A stretch of 64,000 nucleotides of DNA from Paramylibacter ulvae (GCF_014652655.1 NZ_BMZF01000001.1:186001-250000), one strand, 5' to 3'; shown: positions 10,401 through 19,478, counted from the stretch's first letter. Numbers and translations: made by a program. Notes: a model not told the origin generated them from the letters alone.

Positions 10401-10683
10401 TGGTCCATCCATGGGGATGACCGTGAATGGATGGTATAATTTGGGGCAAAGATCGGTTGATATCGAAGGCGTGGTAACCCCGCTCTATGTATTGAACGGT
10501 GCGTTCCAACGTGTGTTTGGGAAATTGTTTGGCCGCCAAAAGGGCGAAGGGTTATTCAGCTTTACCTACACAATGACAGGCGATTCCAAAAACCCCAAAG
10601 TGGGGGTAAATCCGTTTTCGATTTTGACCCCTGGCATTTTTCGCGAAATTTTTCGCCAGAATCAGCCCCAACCGTCGCAATAG
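7411..10683 (+). CDS. YhdP/AsmA-like inner-membrane-anchored protein (DUF3971)
   Basis: A 1090-residue protein of the AsmA superfamily, members of which span the periplasm and are thought to carry phospholipids toward the outer membrane. It has a basic N-terminus, one signal-anchor helix at about residues 18-45 (ending IALLFIGFLYLRF), then a long beta-rich periplasmic region. The middle contains the DUF3971 pattern (SLWPIEAATKTRDWIAKN, then ITKGMVRGLNG) and the C-terminus carries the AsmA-like domain ending in GLFSFTYTMTGDSKNPKVGV, a typical family ending. The length is close to that of other YhdP-type proteins. queA follows after 39 bases. Confidence 0.88.
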   Translation: MTKDTAVAPRKRKHPFLHFIGFCCSVTITAVVIALLFIGFLYLRFSTGPVEHPKLVEFVENRINREINGSQVEIGQFQIHAKDLDQAVNIQLRDVALKNAQGANMLSFPLAELAFSSMAAVRGAARPEALRIQEMNLSVIRHKDGSFNFQTKTETSDIEFNSIDNILNSFAKIEWLQDLQTIEFVDTKVRYDDRFSGQQYTFDRANVSLTRTQDLFDLHSDLELEQDENANTTLQISLRHRLGADTSQLKVGFDNASPVQLAGQVRALGWLRGVDAVASGSFLLELAQSEIVKDFSGVLDLTNGRVRGLLDETTPKFDRIKAYFNYQGDAERFTFDSIEIDAPRLKLAAVGDAILLRDDLGEIEILQTDLNVSQLNFADREVFSKTLAFQTAHINADFHIGKHRVHVSNAFLKDEKTSYFVKGSSWINEDIWQSSYQFRVDEIGVNRLISLWPIEAATKTRDWIAKNITKGMVRGLNGHILLRDGSPNLEMNFLASDVDAKFMRTMPPLQSATGVGRLTETAFSIQLADGHVTTPRGENVDLAGSTLTIPQITAKPALAKIDLKTQGSILAALELLNVEQFQFIDKVGLQTDVAQGNLRTNGTLHVPLAKTTTTKELFIEFNGDIQNLSTEKLVAGKTITAKSVALNVDNAGMSLQGPIRFDGIDTTTKWHMEFGQGKSQNITSTMQLDQASLRKFNVNFPKGSIDGRAPAKIDITLNAGQAADFQLQSNLKGLAMNVPTLGWRKGASSSGDLRVSGSLGQNPKIDQFAFSADGLAAKGTVDLGDKGTFKSAQFDEIKVGNWFDTSATVVGRGAGASKILLNGGRADMRRFQFGNASGGGAIDVSLDQLVITDAITLHNLRATRGAGASAIGKFTASLNNQANIAGTFQNGQYGTSIRIQSSDAGGTLRGGGVMQTYRGGDLILEIAPQQQDGNFRGKFSIDGGRMVQSNGMTSLMNAMSVVGLLQQMKSKGIHFDKIIGNFAITPKNIQLQNISAVGPSMGMTVNGWYNLGQRSVDIEGVVTPLYVLNGAFQRVFGKLFGRQKGEGLFSFTYTMTGDSKNPKVGVNPFSILTPGIFREIFRQNQPQPSQ

Positions 10684-10722
10684 GCTTGCAATTACATCCG
10701 CGTTCGGACACAGGCTGTTTTT

Positions 10723-11769
10723 ATGAAACTGTCTGATTTTGATTTTGATTTGTCCGAAGAATTGATTGCGTTGCGCCCAGCAAAACCGCGATCTGCTTCG
10801 CGTATGCTTGTGGCCCAATCGGGTGAAATTAATCACCAAAAATTTTCTGATCTGGCATCATTTTTGCGCCCCAATGACCGCTTGGTTTTGAATAATACCA
10901 AGGTTATTCCCGCGCGCCTGAATGGACAACGGCGCCGTATTTCAGACAATGGCGAAACATTTGCTGGTTTGGAAATAACCCTTTTGTCGATGGATACGAA
11001 CGGGCATTGGCTGACACTGGCAAAACCTGCAAAACGTGCCAAGGTTGGCGAAGAAATTATATTCGCGGATGACTTCAACGCCACCGTTATATCTAAATCT
11101 GAACAGGGTATGGTGTTGGAATTTAATCTATCGGGCGCTGCGTTTGATCGACAGCTGGCCGCGAATGGTTTTATGCCGTTACCGCCATATATTGCATCCA
11201 AACGCCCCGCCGACGAACAAGATCTGGCGGATTACCAAACCGTGTTTGCCAAAACCATGGGCGCGGTCGCCGCGCCAACGGCGTCGCTTCATTTTGAAAC
11301 AGATCAATTGGATGCGTTGCGCGATATGGGCGTGAATACCAGTGAAGTTACTTTGCATGTGGGCGCAGGCACATTTTTACCAGTAAAGGTTGATGATATC
11401 GCCGATCACAAAATGCATTCCGAATGGGGAGAGGTCAGCGCAGAGGCCGCCGCAGAAATCGCCCAAACCCGTGCAAGTGGCGGGCGGGTAATCCCCGTTG
11501 GCACCACCGCTCTTCGCCTGATCGAAACGGCGGCGCGGGGTGGGGAAATCAAACCTTGGGTTGGTGATACTGATATTTTCATAACCCCTGGGTTTGAATT
11601 TCATGCAACCGATGCCTTGATCACCAATTTCCATCTGCCAAAATCCACTTTGTTAATGTTGGTCAGTGCGTTAATGGGGATGGACCAGATGAAACAAATC
11701 TATCAAACCGCCATCCGCGAACAATACAGGTTTTTTTCATACGGTGATGCGTCGTTATTGGTTCCATAG
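10723..11769 (+). CDS. queA: S-adenosylmethionine:tRNA ribosyltransferase-isomerase
   Basis: QueA transfers and isomerises the ribosyl group of SAM onto 7-aminomethyl-7-deazaguanine in tRNA, making epoxyqueuosine at the wobble position. The 348-residue length is standard. Recognisable family segments are [22 protein letters not shown] at the start, [22 protein letters not shown], the ASLHFE region, [15 protein letters not shown] and the C-terminal [17 protein letters not shown]. It lies 39 bases behind the YhdP-like gene and may share its transcript. Confidence 0.97.
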   Translation: MKLSDFDFDLSEELIALRPAKPRSASRMLVAQSGEINHQKFSDLASFLRPNDRLVLNNTKVIPARLNGQRRRISDNGETFAGLEITLLSMDTNGHWLTLAKPAKRAKVGEEIIFADDFNATVISKSEQGMVLEFNLSGAAFDRQLAANGFMPLPPYIASKRPADEQDLADYQTVFAKTMGAVAAPTASLHFETDQLDALRDMGVNTSEVTLHVGAGTFLPVKVDDIADHKMHSEWGEVSAEAAAEIAQTRASGGRVIPVGTTALRLIETAARGGEIKPWVGDTDIFITPGFEFHATDALITNFHLPKSTLLMLVSALMGMDQMKQIYQTAIREQYRFFSYGDASLLVP

Positions 11770-11857
11770 TTCATTCGCGCCAGTTTACGTCGATAACAGC
11801 ACATTTATCAGTTTTATGATCAGTTAAGTCACAGCTAAATCTTACGGAGTAATGCCC

Positions 11858-13123
11858 ATGTTTGGGGTTCTTAAAAATTCATGGGCACTTCTTGTTGGGA
11901 TGCTTCTGTTAATGCTTGGCAATGGTTTGCAAGGTACGTTGCTCGGTATTCGCGGCGCGATCGAAGGGTTCAGCCCCGTTACCATGTCATGGATCATGGC
12001 AGGGTATTTCCTTGGCTTTTTGGGGGGATCGCGGCTTGCCCCTGAAATGATCCGCCGTGTTGGGCATGTGCGGGTTTTCGCAGCTCTTGCATCCCTGATT
12101 TCGGCCTGTTTGATTTTGTATGCTGCGTGGCCAAACCAATATTTCTGGTTTTTCCTGCGTGTCGTTTTGGGGTTCAGCTTTTCTGGCGTTTATGTGGTTG
12201 CAGAAAGTTGGCTGAATGACAGCGCAACAAACGAAACCCGTGGTCAAACCTTGTCGATGTATTTGATTGTCCAAATGATGGGGATCGTTTTGGCGCAATG
12301 GGTCATGAACTTTGCCGATCCGGGTGGATACACATTGTTTGTAATCGTATCCGTCGCGGTATCATTATCATTCGCCCCGATTTTGTTATCGGTTAGCCCT
12401 GCGCCACAGTTTCAAACGACAAAACCGATGAAGCTATATGATTTGTTAATCGCATCCCCGTTGGGTGTTGTTGGCAATTTTTTGTTGGGTGCCGTGTTTT
12501 CGGCGTTGTTTGGGATGGCGTCAATTTTTGGTACGGAAAAGGGCATGGATGTTTCAGATATCACATGGTTTGTCGCGTCAATTTATACCGGCGGAATGTT
12601 GTGCCAGTTCCCGATTGGGTGGCTGTCTGATCGCATGGATCGCCGTATTTTGATCGTTGCAATTACGGCTATTGGCTTCGTTGCCTCACTCTTTGCCACA
12701 TTGGTTGATGGAAATTTCACCATGTATTTGGTGGTCGGATTTATCATCGGAGGCGTCTCTAACCCGCTGTATTCATTGTATATTGCATATACGAACGATT
12801 TTCTGGAACACGAAGATATGGCCGCTGCGTCTGGTGGTTTGATCTTTATCAACGGGCTCGGCGCGATTGTGGGGCCGATGATTGTGGGTTGGGCAATGAC
12901 GCGATTTGGTGCGAACAGTTTCTTTGCCTATATCGGTGTTTTGATGGCGATGATGTCGCTTTATGCGATGTATCGCATGACGCAACGCGCAGCGCCATCA
13001 ATCGAGGATACCAGCATTTACACACCAATTTCCCCATCTGGTTCACCTGTTGCAGTTGAGCTTGCACAGGAATATGCTATCGAAATGGCGCTCGAAGAAG
13101 AACAGCACGTCGCGCAGGAGTAA
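11858..13123 (+). CDS. MFS transporter, YcaD type
   Basis: A twelve-helix major facilitator superfamily protein of about 421 residues in the inner membrane. The sequence WALLVGMLLLMLGNGLQGTL at the start and the loop motifs GGSRLAPEMIRRVGHVRVFA and GWLSDRMDRR fit the YcaD-like subfamily, whose substrate is unknown. I prefer the ATG at 11858 over the one at 11852 because GGAG at 11845-11848 region then lies eight to nine bases upstream, whereas it would almost touch the first ATG. The C-terminus is a soluble, Glu-rich tail. The DUF924 gene starts two bases after the stop. Confidence 0.92.
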   Translation: MFGVLKNSWALLVGMLLLMLGNGLQGTLLGIRGAIEGFSPVTMSWIMAGYFLGFLGGSRLAPEMIRRVGHVRVFAALASLISACLILYAAWPNQYFWFFLRVVLGFSFSGVYVVAESWLNDSATNETRGQTLSMYLIVQMMGIVLAQWVMNFADPGGYTLFVIVSVAVSLSFAPILLSVSPAPQFQTTKPMKLYDLLIASPLGVVGNFLLGAVFSALFGMASIFGTEKGMDVSDITWFVASIYTGGMLCQFPIGWLSDRMDRRILIVAITAIGFVASLFATLVDGNFTMYLVVGFIIGGVSNPLYSLYIAYTNDFLEHEDMAAASGGLIFINGLGAIVGPMIVGWAMTRFGANSFFAYIGVLMAMMSLYAMYRMTQRAAPSIEDTSIYTPISPSGSPVAVELAQEYAIEMALEEEQHVAQE

Positions 13124-13125
13124 GC

Positions 13126-13707
13126 ATGGAACGAGCAGATGAAATAATTGATTTTTGGGTGAACGAAGTTGGGCCAGATGGCTGGTACATCGCTGACGAA
13201 AATGTGGATGCCCAAATCAAAGAACGGTTCATGGCCGATTACGATTTGGCAGCAAGCGGCAAATTGGAAGAATGGGAAAAAACCGCCACGGGGACATTGG
13301 CGATTATTATTCTGTTGGATCAATTTGCTCGTAACATGTTTCGCGGTCGCCCAGAATCGTTTGATGCAGACCCGCTTGCACGCGATGTGGCAGGGCGCGC
13401 AATACGCAAAGACTTTGACCAGGAAATTGACGAACCTTTACGCCAGTTTTTCTATATGCCATTTATGCACTCGGAAAATTTGGGCGATCAAACGATTGCG
13501 GTGAAACTGTTTAAAAAACGAACAAGTGACGTTGGTAATAATCAAATCCACGCGCAAGCGCATCGCGAGATTATTCATAAATTTGGTCGGTTTCCGTTTC
13601 GAAACAATGCCTTGGGCCGTGAAAGCACCGCCGAAGAAACCGCATTCATGGACAAGGGCGGGTATCGCGCCATTGTCGAAAAACTGACTGCAGAATCCAG
13701 CGAATAG
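13126..13707 (+). CDS. DUF924 family protein
   Basis: A 193-residue protein of the DUF924 family, which has a helical, TPR-like fold and no assigned function. Typical segments are IIDFWVNEVGPDGWY at the start, IILLDQFARNMFRG in the middle and FYMPFMHSENLGDQ. It follows the MFS gene by two bases, so it is probably translated from the same message. No signal peptide is visible, so it should be cytoplasmic. Confidence 0.93.
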   Translation: MERADEIIDFWVNEVGPDGWYIADENVDAQIKERFMADYDLAASGKLEEWEKTATGTLAIIILLDQFARNMFRGRPESFDADPLARDVAGRAIRKDFDQEIDEPLRQFFYMPFMHSENLGDQTIAVKLFKKRTSDVGNNQIHAQAHREIIHKFGRFPFRNNALGRESTAEETAFMDKGGYRAIVEKLTAESSE

Positions 13708-13776
13708 CCACGCTTGCCACACCGCCCGATTTGGTGCATTATATAATGGTTTAATGTTAAACTATATGCGAGATCT

Positions 13777-15174
13777 ATGATGGCTAACACATCCTTTGAT
13801 ATGATTGTAATTGGCGCGGGGCCGGGCGGCTATGTTGCGGCGATCCGCGGTGCGCAATTGGGATTAAAGGTTGCTGTGGTTGAACGCGAACATGTTGGTG
13901 GCATTTGTTTGAACTGGGGCTGTATCCCGACAAAGGCTTTGTTGCGGTCATCCGAAGTTTTTCACCTGATGCATCGCGCATCCGAATTTGGCCTGTCTGC
14001 TGATAATATCAACTATGATTTGGATGCGGTTGTAAAACGTTCACGCGGTGTGGCAAAACAATTATCATCTGGCGTGACCCATTTGTTAAAGAAAAATAAA
14101 ATCACCACCATCATGGGCACGGCGAAATTGATCGCCAAAAACAAAGTTTCCGTAAAAACCGACAAAGATACGCAAGAGCTTACAGCGAAAAATATCGTTT
14201 TGGCGACAGGTGCGCGTGCGCGTGAATTACCGGGACTAGAGGCCGATGGTAAAAATGTATGGACATACAAACACGCATTAAACCCGCCCCATAACCCCAA
14301 AAAGCTTTTGGTGATTGGATCAGGCGCCATTGGCATCGAATTTGCCAGTTTTTATCACACGCTTGGCGCGGAAACGACCGTGGTCGAGGTGATGGATCGC
14401 ATTTTGCCAGTTGAAGATGCTGAAATCGCGGCATTTGCCAAAAAATCCTTTGAAAAACAGGGAATGACAATCATGGAAAAGGCAACGGTCAAGAAACTTG
14501 ATCGTGCCAAGGGTAAGGTGACCGCGCATATTGAAAAAGACGGTAAAACCGAAAAACAGGAATTCGATACAGTGATTTCCGCCGTGGGGATTGTTGGCAA
14601 TGTCGAAGACCTTGGTCTGGAAGAACTCAAAATCAAAACCGATCGCACCCATGTTGTGACAGATCCGTATTGCCGCACAAATGTTGATGGCATATTTGCA
14701 ATTGGTGATCTGGCTGCACCACCTTGGCTGGCACACAAAGCATCCCACGAAGGTGTAATGGTTGCCGAATTGATCGCGGGACAAAAACCACATCCGGTGA
14801 AACCCGAAAGCATTGCGGGCTGTACATACTGTCACCCACAAATCGCCTCCGTTGGTTATACTGAGGCGGCAGCCAAGGACAAAGGGTTCGACATCAAGGT
14901 TGGGAAATTCCCATTTATCGGCAACGGTAAAGCCATCGCATTGGGCGAGTCTGAAGGCTTGGTAAAAACCATTTTTGACGCAAAAACTGGTGAATTGTTG
15001 GGCGCACATATGGTGGGCGCAGAAGTCACCGAATTGATCCAAGGCTACGTCGTTGGGCGCCAATTGGAAACCACAGAAGAAGACTTGATGCACACCGTAT
15101 TCCCGCATCCCACACTATCCGAAATGATGCATGAATCGGTTTTGGACGCGTATGGCAAAGCGATCCATTTTTAA
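13777..15174 (+). CDS. lpdA: Dihydrolipoyl dehydrogenase
   Basis: The E3 component of 2-oxoacid dehydrogenase complexes, which reoxidises dihydrolipoamide with FAD and NAD+. The 465-residue product has the N-terminal FAD-binding GAGPGGYVAAIRGAQLG, the redox-active pair Cys44 and Cys49 in CLNWGCIPTKALL, the NAD-binding GSGAIGIEFASFYHTLG, AIGDLAAPPWLAHKAS and the C-terminal dimer-interface motif HTVFPHPTLSE with the catalytic His. The form with WGCIPTKALL is the type usually linked to pyruvate dehydrogenase. lipA, which makes the lipoyl cofactor, lies 1.6 kb downstream on the same strand. A second ATG directly follows the first. Confidence 0.97.
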   Translation: MMANTSFDMIVIGAGPGGYVAAIRGAQLGLKVAVVEREHVGGICLNWGCIPTKALLRSSEVFHLMHRASEFGLSADNINYDLDAVVKRSRGVAKQLSSGVTHLLKKNKITTIMGTAKLIAKNKVSVKTDKDTQELTAKNIVLATGARARELPGLEADGKNVWTYKHALNPPHNPKKLLVIGSGAIGIEFASFYHTLGAETTVVEVMDRILPVEDAEIAAFAKKSFEKQGMTIMEKATVKKLDRAKGKVTAHIEKDGKTEKQEFDTVISAVGIVGNVEDLGLEELKIKTDRTHVVTDPYCRTNVDGIFAIGDLAAPPWLAHKASHEGVMVAELIAGQKPHPVKPESIAGCTYCHPQIASVGYTEAAAKDKGFDIKVGKFPFIGNGKAIALGESEGLVKTIFDAKTGELLGAHMVGAEVTELIQGYVVGRQLETTEEDLMHTVFPHPTLSEMMHESVLDAYGKAIHF

Positions 15175-15184
15175 TTGAACGGGC

Positions 15185-15208
15185 AGGGCGGCAATGCCGC
15201 CCTTATGC
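15185..15208. terminator. Hairpin between convergent lpdA and VIT1-type genes
   Basis: An eight-base-pair GC-rich stem (15185-15192 with 15196-15203, loop AAT) sits 10 bases after the lpdA stop. It has only a weak T stretch on either strand and overlaps the stop codon of the leftward gene, so it may end lpdA transcription inefficiently. Confidence 0.5.
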
Positions 15209-15940
15209 AAATGCCAATCCAACCCCATATGCCACGGCGGCGCACACTCCGCCAACCAGAACAGTTTCACCGACACAGCGCAAAATGTTCTGGCGAATAA
15301 CCGCAAAACGCAACAATCCCAAAATGGTTAACGCAGTGAATGTTGCAATGACCGACAGATGAAATGTTGATCGCTCAGGTTCAAACATAAAATAGGGTAA
15401 CAGTGGGATAATCCCAAATGTGATGAACGCAGCAAAGGTGGCCAAACCATTCAACGCAGGGTTTTCATCGGCGGGATCGGACATTCCAATTTCATAGGAC
15501 ATCATGAAATCTGCGTAATAATCGGGGTATCTTTCCAAAATATCCGCCATCGCAGCGGCGTCTGTGGCGCTCATTCCTTTTTCGGCTAAAATTTCCAACG
15601 CCTCTTGTCGTTCCATTTCGGGGTTGTTTGTTATCTCGATCAATTCATCGTCGCGGACCGAATGGTACAAATCGTTTTCGCTGCGCGCGGACAGGTATTC
15701 ACCCAATCCCATTGCCGTGGCATCGGCAAACAAATTCGCCAATCCAAACAGCAAAACTGCAATCGCACCAACCTGTGCAACACCGTCTTGACCGGCACCT
15801 GCGAATCCTGCGACCACCGCAAATGTCGTAACAATTCCATCATTACCACCATAAATGATCTGTTTAATAAATTCGCCCATTTTGGAAATATGATGTTCGC
15901 GTCCGCGATGGGTGGTGATACCGTCAAAAGTATTGCTCAT
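15203..15940 (-). CDS. VIT1/CCC1 family iron or manganese transporter
   Basis: A 245-residue membrane protein of the VIT1/CCC1 family, which moves Fe(II) or Mn(II) across membranes. The signature region KQIIYGGNDGIVTTFAVVAG and the following FGLANLFADATAMGLGEYLS are clear, and the soluble metal-binding segment between helices is rich in Glu and Asp (DDELIEITNNPEMERQEALE). I chose ATG at 15940, which has GGAA at a normal distance, over an in-frame TTG four codons upstream. It is a single gene facing lpdA. Confidence 0.92.
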   Translation of the reverse strand: MSNTFDGITTHRGREHHISKMGEFIKQIIYGGNDGIVTTFAVVAGFAGAGQDGVAQVGAIAVLLFGLANLFADATAMGLGEYLSARSENDLYHSVRDDELIEITNNPEMERQEALEILAEKGMSATDAAAMADILERYPDYYADFMMSYEIGMSDPADENPALNGLATFAAFITFGIIPLLPYFMFEPERSTFHLSVIATFTALTILGLLRFAVIRQNILRCVGETVLVGGVCAAVAYGVGLAFA

Positions 15941-15950
15941 ACGATGTTCC

Positions 15951-15980
15951 AAAATAAAAGGGCCACGCCCAGCGTAGCCC
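15951..15980 (-). terminator. Rho-independent terminator of the peroxiredoxin gene
   Basis: A nine-base-pair stem (15960-15968 with 15972-15980, loop of three) with one wobble on the minus strand is followed by TTTTATTTT reading leftward. It lies 26 bases past the peroxiredoxin stop, in front of the VIT1-type gene. Confidence 0.75.
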
Positions 15981-16006
15981 CTTATCTGTGATTTGCAAAC
16001 CGTGGC

Positions 16007-16552
16007 TTACGCCGCTTTGTTTGCCTCGGCTTCTAAATATTCCAACAGGTTTTCAGGTGAACTTTCGCCATATGGATCATCGCCGTGGTTATCCGCACGA
16101 CCTGGTTCTTCGAACCATGCCTCAACAACACCGTTGTTGACGATGGCGGCATAACGCCACGAACGCATCCCAAACCCTAGGTTATCCTTATCGACCAACA
16201 TACCAACTTTGCGGGTGAACTGGCCCGAACCATCTGGGATCACCTTCACATTTTTAATATCTTGGCTTTGCGCCCATTTGTTCATCACGAAACTGTCGTT
16301 CACAGACAGACAGTAAATTTCGTCAACACCAGCGGCTTGGAATTTGTCAAAATTGTCTTCAAAGCCGGGCAATTGATAGGTTGAACACGTCGGGGTAAAT
16401 GCGCCCGGCAATGAGAATAAAATCACGCGTTTATTAGCGAAAAAGTCGGCCGTTGTTTTGTCTTCCCAGCGAAATGGATTTGGGCCTTCGATCGCGTCAT
16501 CACGCACGCGCGTGTGAAATGTAACGTCAGGGAGGGTGACACCAGTTTTCAT
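16007..16552 (-). CDS. Peroxiredoxin, Prx5-like
   Basis: A 181-residue peroxiredoxin of the Prx5/AhpE-like redoxin group. The peroxidatic cysteine is Cys56 in LFSLPGAFTPTCSTYQLPGF, and the distal WRYAAIVNNGVVEAWFEEPG segment is typical. Such enzymes reduce peroxides with thioredoxin or glutathione; some relatives carry a fused glutaredoxin, which is absent here. ATG at 16552 is preceded by AAAGGAAA at seven bases, better than the in-frame TTG upstream. It has its own terminator. Confidence 0.93.
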   Translation of the reverse strand: MKTGVTLPDVTFHTRVRDDAIEGPNPFRWEDKTTADFFANKRVILFSLPGAFTPTCSTYQLPGFEDNFDKFQAAGVDEIYCLSVNDSFVMNKWAQSQDIKNVKVIPDGSGQFTRKVGMLVDKDNLGFGMRSWRYAAIVNNGVVEAWFEEPGRADNHGDDPYGESSPENLLEYLEAEANKAA

Positions 16553-16816
16553 CGTATTTTCCTTTGTTTTCAATGTGGTTACTGCAAACCACAGAATCGA
16601 TTATTCTCTTGCGCAACCTATTGCTCAAGGCGTGCATTACAACGACATATTTGTGGAATACGGGTCTTTGCGACAATATTGCGCGGCGTTATTTTGACAC
16701 CTATGCAGAATGTGAAATCCTGCTATGAAATTCATCACAATTTGCGCGAAATTTCGCACTGGGTATTACATTCCAAACAGCGTAATGTATAGTAATCGCA
16801 ACAAGTGAGGATTGTG

Positions 16817-17767
16817 ATGCGTGATTTAAATATTCCCGAACAGCGCCACCCAGAAAAGGCGCATAAGCCTGACAATGCCCAGCCAAAAAAACCCGATTGG
16901 ATTCGGGTCAAGGCACCAACCTCCGATGGGTATAAAAAAACCCGTGACATCATGCGTGACAATAAACTGGTCACCGTCTGCGAAGAGGCTGGTTGCCCAA
17001 ATGTTGGCGAATGCTGGTCGCAAGGCCACGCAACTATGATGATCATGGGCGAGGTTTGCACGCGTGCTTGCACATTCTGCAATATCGCCACAGGTAAACC
17101 GCCAGAGGATCTGGATGTGTTTGAACCGGGGCGCGTGGCGTCTGCGGTGAAAAAGCTGGGTCTGAACCATGTTGTGGTCACATCCGTTGATCGCGATGAT
17201 GTCAAAGATGGCGGGGCAGAGCATTTTGCTCAAACAATCCGTGCCATTCGCAAACAATCCCCGAACACTACAATCGAAATTCTAACACCCGATTTTATTC
17301 GTTGTGATGATAGCGCGCTTGAAACTGTCGTTGCTGCGCGCCCCGATGTGTTTAACCATAACCTAGAAACCGTCCCCGGACTGTACCCAGAGGTTCGCCC
17401 AGGTGCGCGATATTTCCACAGTTTGCGTTTGCTGCAACGGGTCAAAGAGCTTGACCCATCCATGTTCACCAAATCGGGGATCATGGTTGGCCTTGGCGAA
17501 GACAAACAATCCGTTGTGCAGGTCATGGAAGATATGCGCGCCGCCGATATCGATTTCCTCACCATCGGACAATATCTGCAACCGACACCCAAACATCACG
17601 CGGTTGATCGTTTTGTCACGCCCGATGAATTCGCCAACTACGAAAAAACCGCATTTAACAAGGGGTTTTTGATGGTGTCGGCCACGCCGTTGACACGCTC
17701 AAGCTATCACGCAGGTGATGATTTTGCTCGGCTCCGCGCCGCACGTCTCAAGGCACTCGGCCACTAA
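16817..17767 (+). CDS. lipA: Lipoyl synthase
   Basis: A radical-SAM enzyme that inserts two sulfurs into protein-bound octanoyl groups. Both iron-sulfur cluster motifs are present: the auxiliary cluster Cys55, Cys60 and Cys66 in [12 protein letters not shown], and the radical-SAM cluster Cys81, Cys85 and Cys88 in CTRACTFC. The C-terminal Ser of the auxiliary cluster is in [12 protein letters not shown] chose ATG at 16817 because AGG lies six bases upstream; a GTG at 16805 in the same frame is less well placed. The neighbouring lpdA fits a lipoate-dependent dehydrogenase role. Confidence 0.97.
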   Translation: MRDLNIPEQRHPEKAHKPDNAQPKKPDWIRVKAPTSDGYKKTRDIMRDNKLVTVCEEAGCPNVGECWSQGHATMMIMGEVCTRACTFCNIATGKPPEDLDVFEPGRVASAVKKLGLNHVVVTSVDRDDVKDGGAEHFAQTIRAIRKQSPNTTIEILTPDFIRCDDSALETVVAARPDVFNHNLETVPGLYPEVRPGARYFHSLRLLQRVKELDPSMFTKSGIMVGLGEDKQSVVQVMEDMRAADIDFLTIGQYLQPTPKHHAVDRFVTPDEFANYEKTAFNKGFLMVSATPLTRSSYHAGDDFARLRAARLKALGH

Positions 17768-17768
17768 C

Positions 17769-17796
17769 AAAAAGGCCAGCATGTAAATTGCTGGCC
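17769..17796 (-). terminator. Terminator between lipA and the helicase gene
   Basis: A perfect eight-base-pair stem (17774-17781 with 17789-17796, loop of seven) is followed leftward by five Ts at 17773-17769. It lies 42 bases past the helicase stop and eight bases past the lipA stop, so it can serve both genes but is oriented for the helicase. Confidence 0.82.
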
Positions 17797-17837
17797 CTCT
17801 CCAAATGTTTAAAATATCCGCGCCGCAGGCATCCGCC

Positions 17838-19418
17838 TTAACGGCCGCGCGACTTTGGTTTGCCTTTGTTGCGCGACGAATTCGGCTTGCCTTTACCTGC
17901 ACCCGCCCATTTACCACCACGTGGTGGGCGTGATGCGCGACCACGGCCACCACCACCGCCCATATTTTCATGCGATGGCATCGGTGTGTTGGTCAAACCT
18001 TCCATCACCTCAACAGGGATGTCTTGTTTGATTACCTTTAGGATATCTGCCAATTGTTTTTGCTCATCAGGTGCGCAAAACGCGATCGCGCGCCCTTCGG
18101 CGCCTGCACGCGCGGTGCGACCAATACGGTGGACATATGCTTCTGGAACATTAGGCAAATCGAAATTTACGACTAGTTCGATACCTGGAATATCAATCCC
18201 GCGCGCGGCAATGTCCGTGGCAATCAACACATATGTTTTACCTTTGCGAAAATCCTCCAATGCGCGTTGTCGCTGACCTTGGGATTTGTTTCCGTGAATG
18301 GCGTCTGCCTTAATATCCTGTGTTCCCAACCACTTAACAAGCTTATCTGATCCATGTTTGGTTCGTGAAAACACGATGATACGTTTGTTTGGGTTTGCCT
18401 TTACAATACGTTCCAGCGCCAAGCCTTTGTTCATTTTCACCAAATACATCAATGATTGTTTGATACGTTCGGCGGTTGATGAAACCTGTGCGACTGCGAC
18501 TTCTACAGGGCTATCCAAATATGTATTGCTCAGCTCTTTAATGGCTTTGGGCATGGTTGCAGAGAAAAGCAATGTTTGACGCTCGGTTGCGACTTTGCTC
18601 AGGATACGTTTGATGGACGGCAAGAAACCGATGTCCATCATTTGATCCGCTTCGTCCAGCACGATGAAATTCGTTTGATCTAGGCGTAATGCCTTTTGAT
18701 CAACCAAATCTTCCAATCGACCCGGTGTTGCCACCAGAACATCCACACCTTTGGACAGTGCCTGCATTTGTTTGCGGATGGGTGCACCGCCGATCACGGA
18801 GGTAATCGTCAATGGCATGCGTTTACCATATTCTTTGATTGCTGTGTGAATTTGCAATGCCAACTCACGCGTTGGCGACAAGATCAACGCACGCGCAGAG
18901 CGTGGTTTTAAATCCGTTGGGTTTTCCAACAGGTTTTGCAACAACGGCAATGAAAATGCGGCGGTTTTACCCGTACCAGTTTGCGCCAAACCAACAATAT
19001 CGCGTCCCTTAAGGACAGCAGGAATTGCCTGTTCTTGGATCGGTGTTGGTTTTTCATACCCTTGAAAGCCAAGCGCTTTTACGATTTCGCTGTCCAACCC
19101 CAATGCACCAAACGCGCTTGCGTCTGATTTTGGTTTTGCTTCTTGCTTTTGTTTTTTATCGGTGGGTGCGGGGCGGCTTGCATTTCGTAAAATGCGGCCT
19201 TCTTCGTCTGTCATTTGGGTGATGTTTGCGGCGGCTTGTTTGCCTGTCACATCATCTGTTTCCATTTCAAATAAAAGACGATCGCCTTCTTTGATTTGTT
19301 TTAGCCCTGTTTTTTTTAGTGCTTTCATATGTACAAAAACATCATCACCAGCTTCGTCTGGTTTGATGAATCCGATGCCCTTTTTGGCGTTATACCAAAT
19401 TACGGTGCCTGTATTCAT
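17838..19418 (-). CDS. DEAD-box RNA helicase with N-terminal cold-shock domain
   Basis: A 526-residue ATP-dependent RNA helicase fused to a nucleic-acid-binding cold-shock domain. Residues 1-70 form the cold-shock domain, with RNP1-like KGIGFIK (13-19) and RNP2-like VFVHM (27-31). A Lys/Ala-rich linker (about 78-100) leads to an RhlE-like helicase: Q motif PTPIQEQ (about 124-131), Walker A AQTGTGKT (145-152), PTRELA, DEAD, SAT, ATDIAARGIDIPG and HRIGRTAR. The last 50 residues are Gly/Arg/Lys-rich, a typical RNA-binding tail. RhlE-type helicases act in ribosome assembly and RNA decay in the cold. The leader carries a long hairpin close to the ATG. The fusion is continuous in one frame with no sign of an assembly join. 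Confidence 0.95.
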   Translation of the reverse strand: MNTGTVIWYNAKKGIGFIKPDEAGDDVFVHMKALKKTGLKQIKEGDRLLFEMETDDVTGKQAAANITQMTDEEGRILRNASRPAPTDKKQKQEAKPKSDASAFGALGLDSEIVKALGFQGYEKPTPIQEQAIPAVLKGRDIVGLAQTGTGKTAAFSLPLLQNLLENPTDLKPRSARALILSPTRELALQIHTAIKEYGKRMPLTITSVIGGAPIRKQMQALSKGVDVLVATPGRLEDLVDQKALRLDQTNFIVLDEADQMMDIGFLPSIKRILSKVATERQTLLFSATMPKAIKELSNTYLDSPVEVAVAQVSSTAERIKQSLMYLVKMNKGLALERIVKANPNKRIIVFSRTKHGSDKLVKWLGTQDIKADAIHGNKSQGQRQRALEDFRKGKTYVLIATDIAARGIDIPGIELVVNFDLPNVPEAYVHRIGRTARAGAEGRAIAFCAPDEQKQLADILKVIKQDIPVEVMEGLTNTPMPSHENMGGGGGRGRASRPPRGGKWAGAGKGKPNSSRNKGKPKSRGR

Positions 19419-19436
19419 TGATTATACCTATCTGAC

Positions 19437-19478
19437 GCGAAACAGCCCGTCAGGTGCCATTGGCACGACAGGTTTCGC
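19437..19478 (-). promoter_or_regulatory. Long hairpin in the helicase mRNA leader
   Basis: The outer arms GCGAAAC (19437-19443) and its complement (19472-19478) enclose an inner stem of GTC and GTGCC (19449-19451, 19454-19458) pairing with 19462-19469 around a three-base loop. The structure ends about 19 bases upstream of the helicase ATG on the minus-strand transcript. Regulation by folding, for example by temperature, is inference. Confidence 0.55.

Noticed and set aside
14320-15108. Long open frame of 262 codons opposite lpdA
   Set aside because: It is antisense to a clear dihydrolipoyl dehydrogenase, has no ribosome-binding site and its translation is rich in Cys, His and Phe without family motifs.
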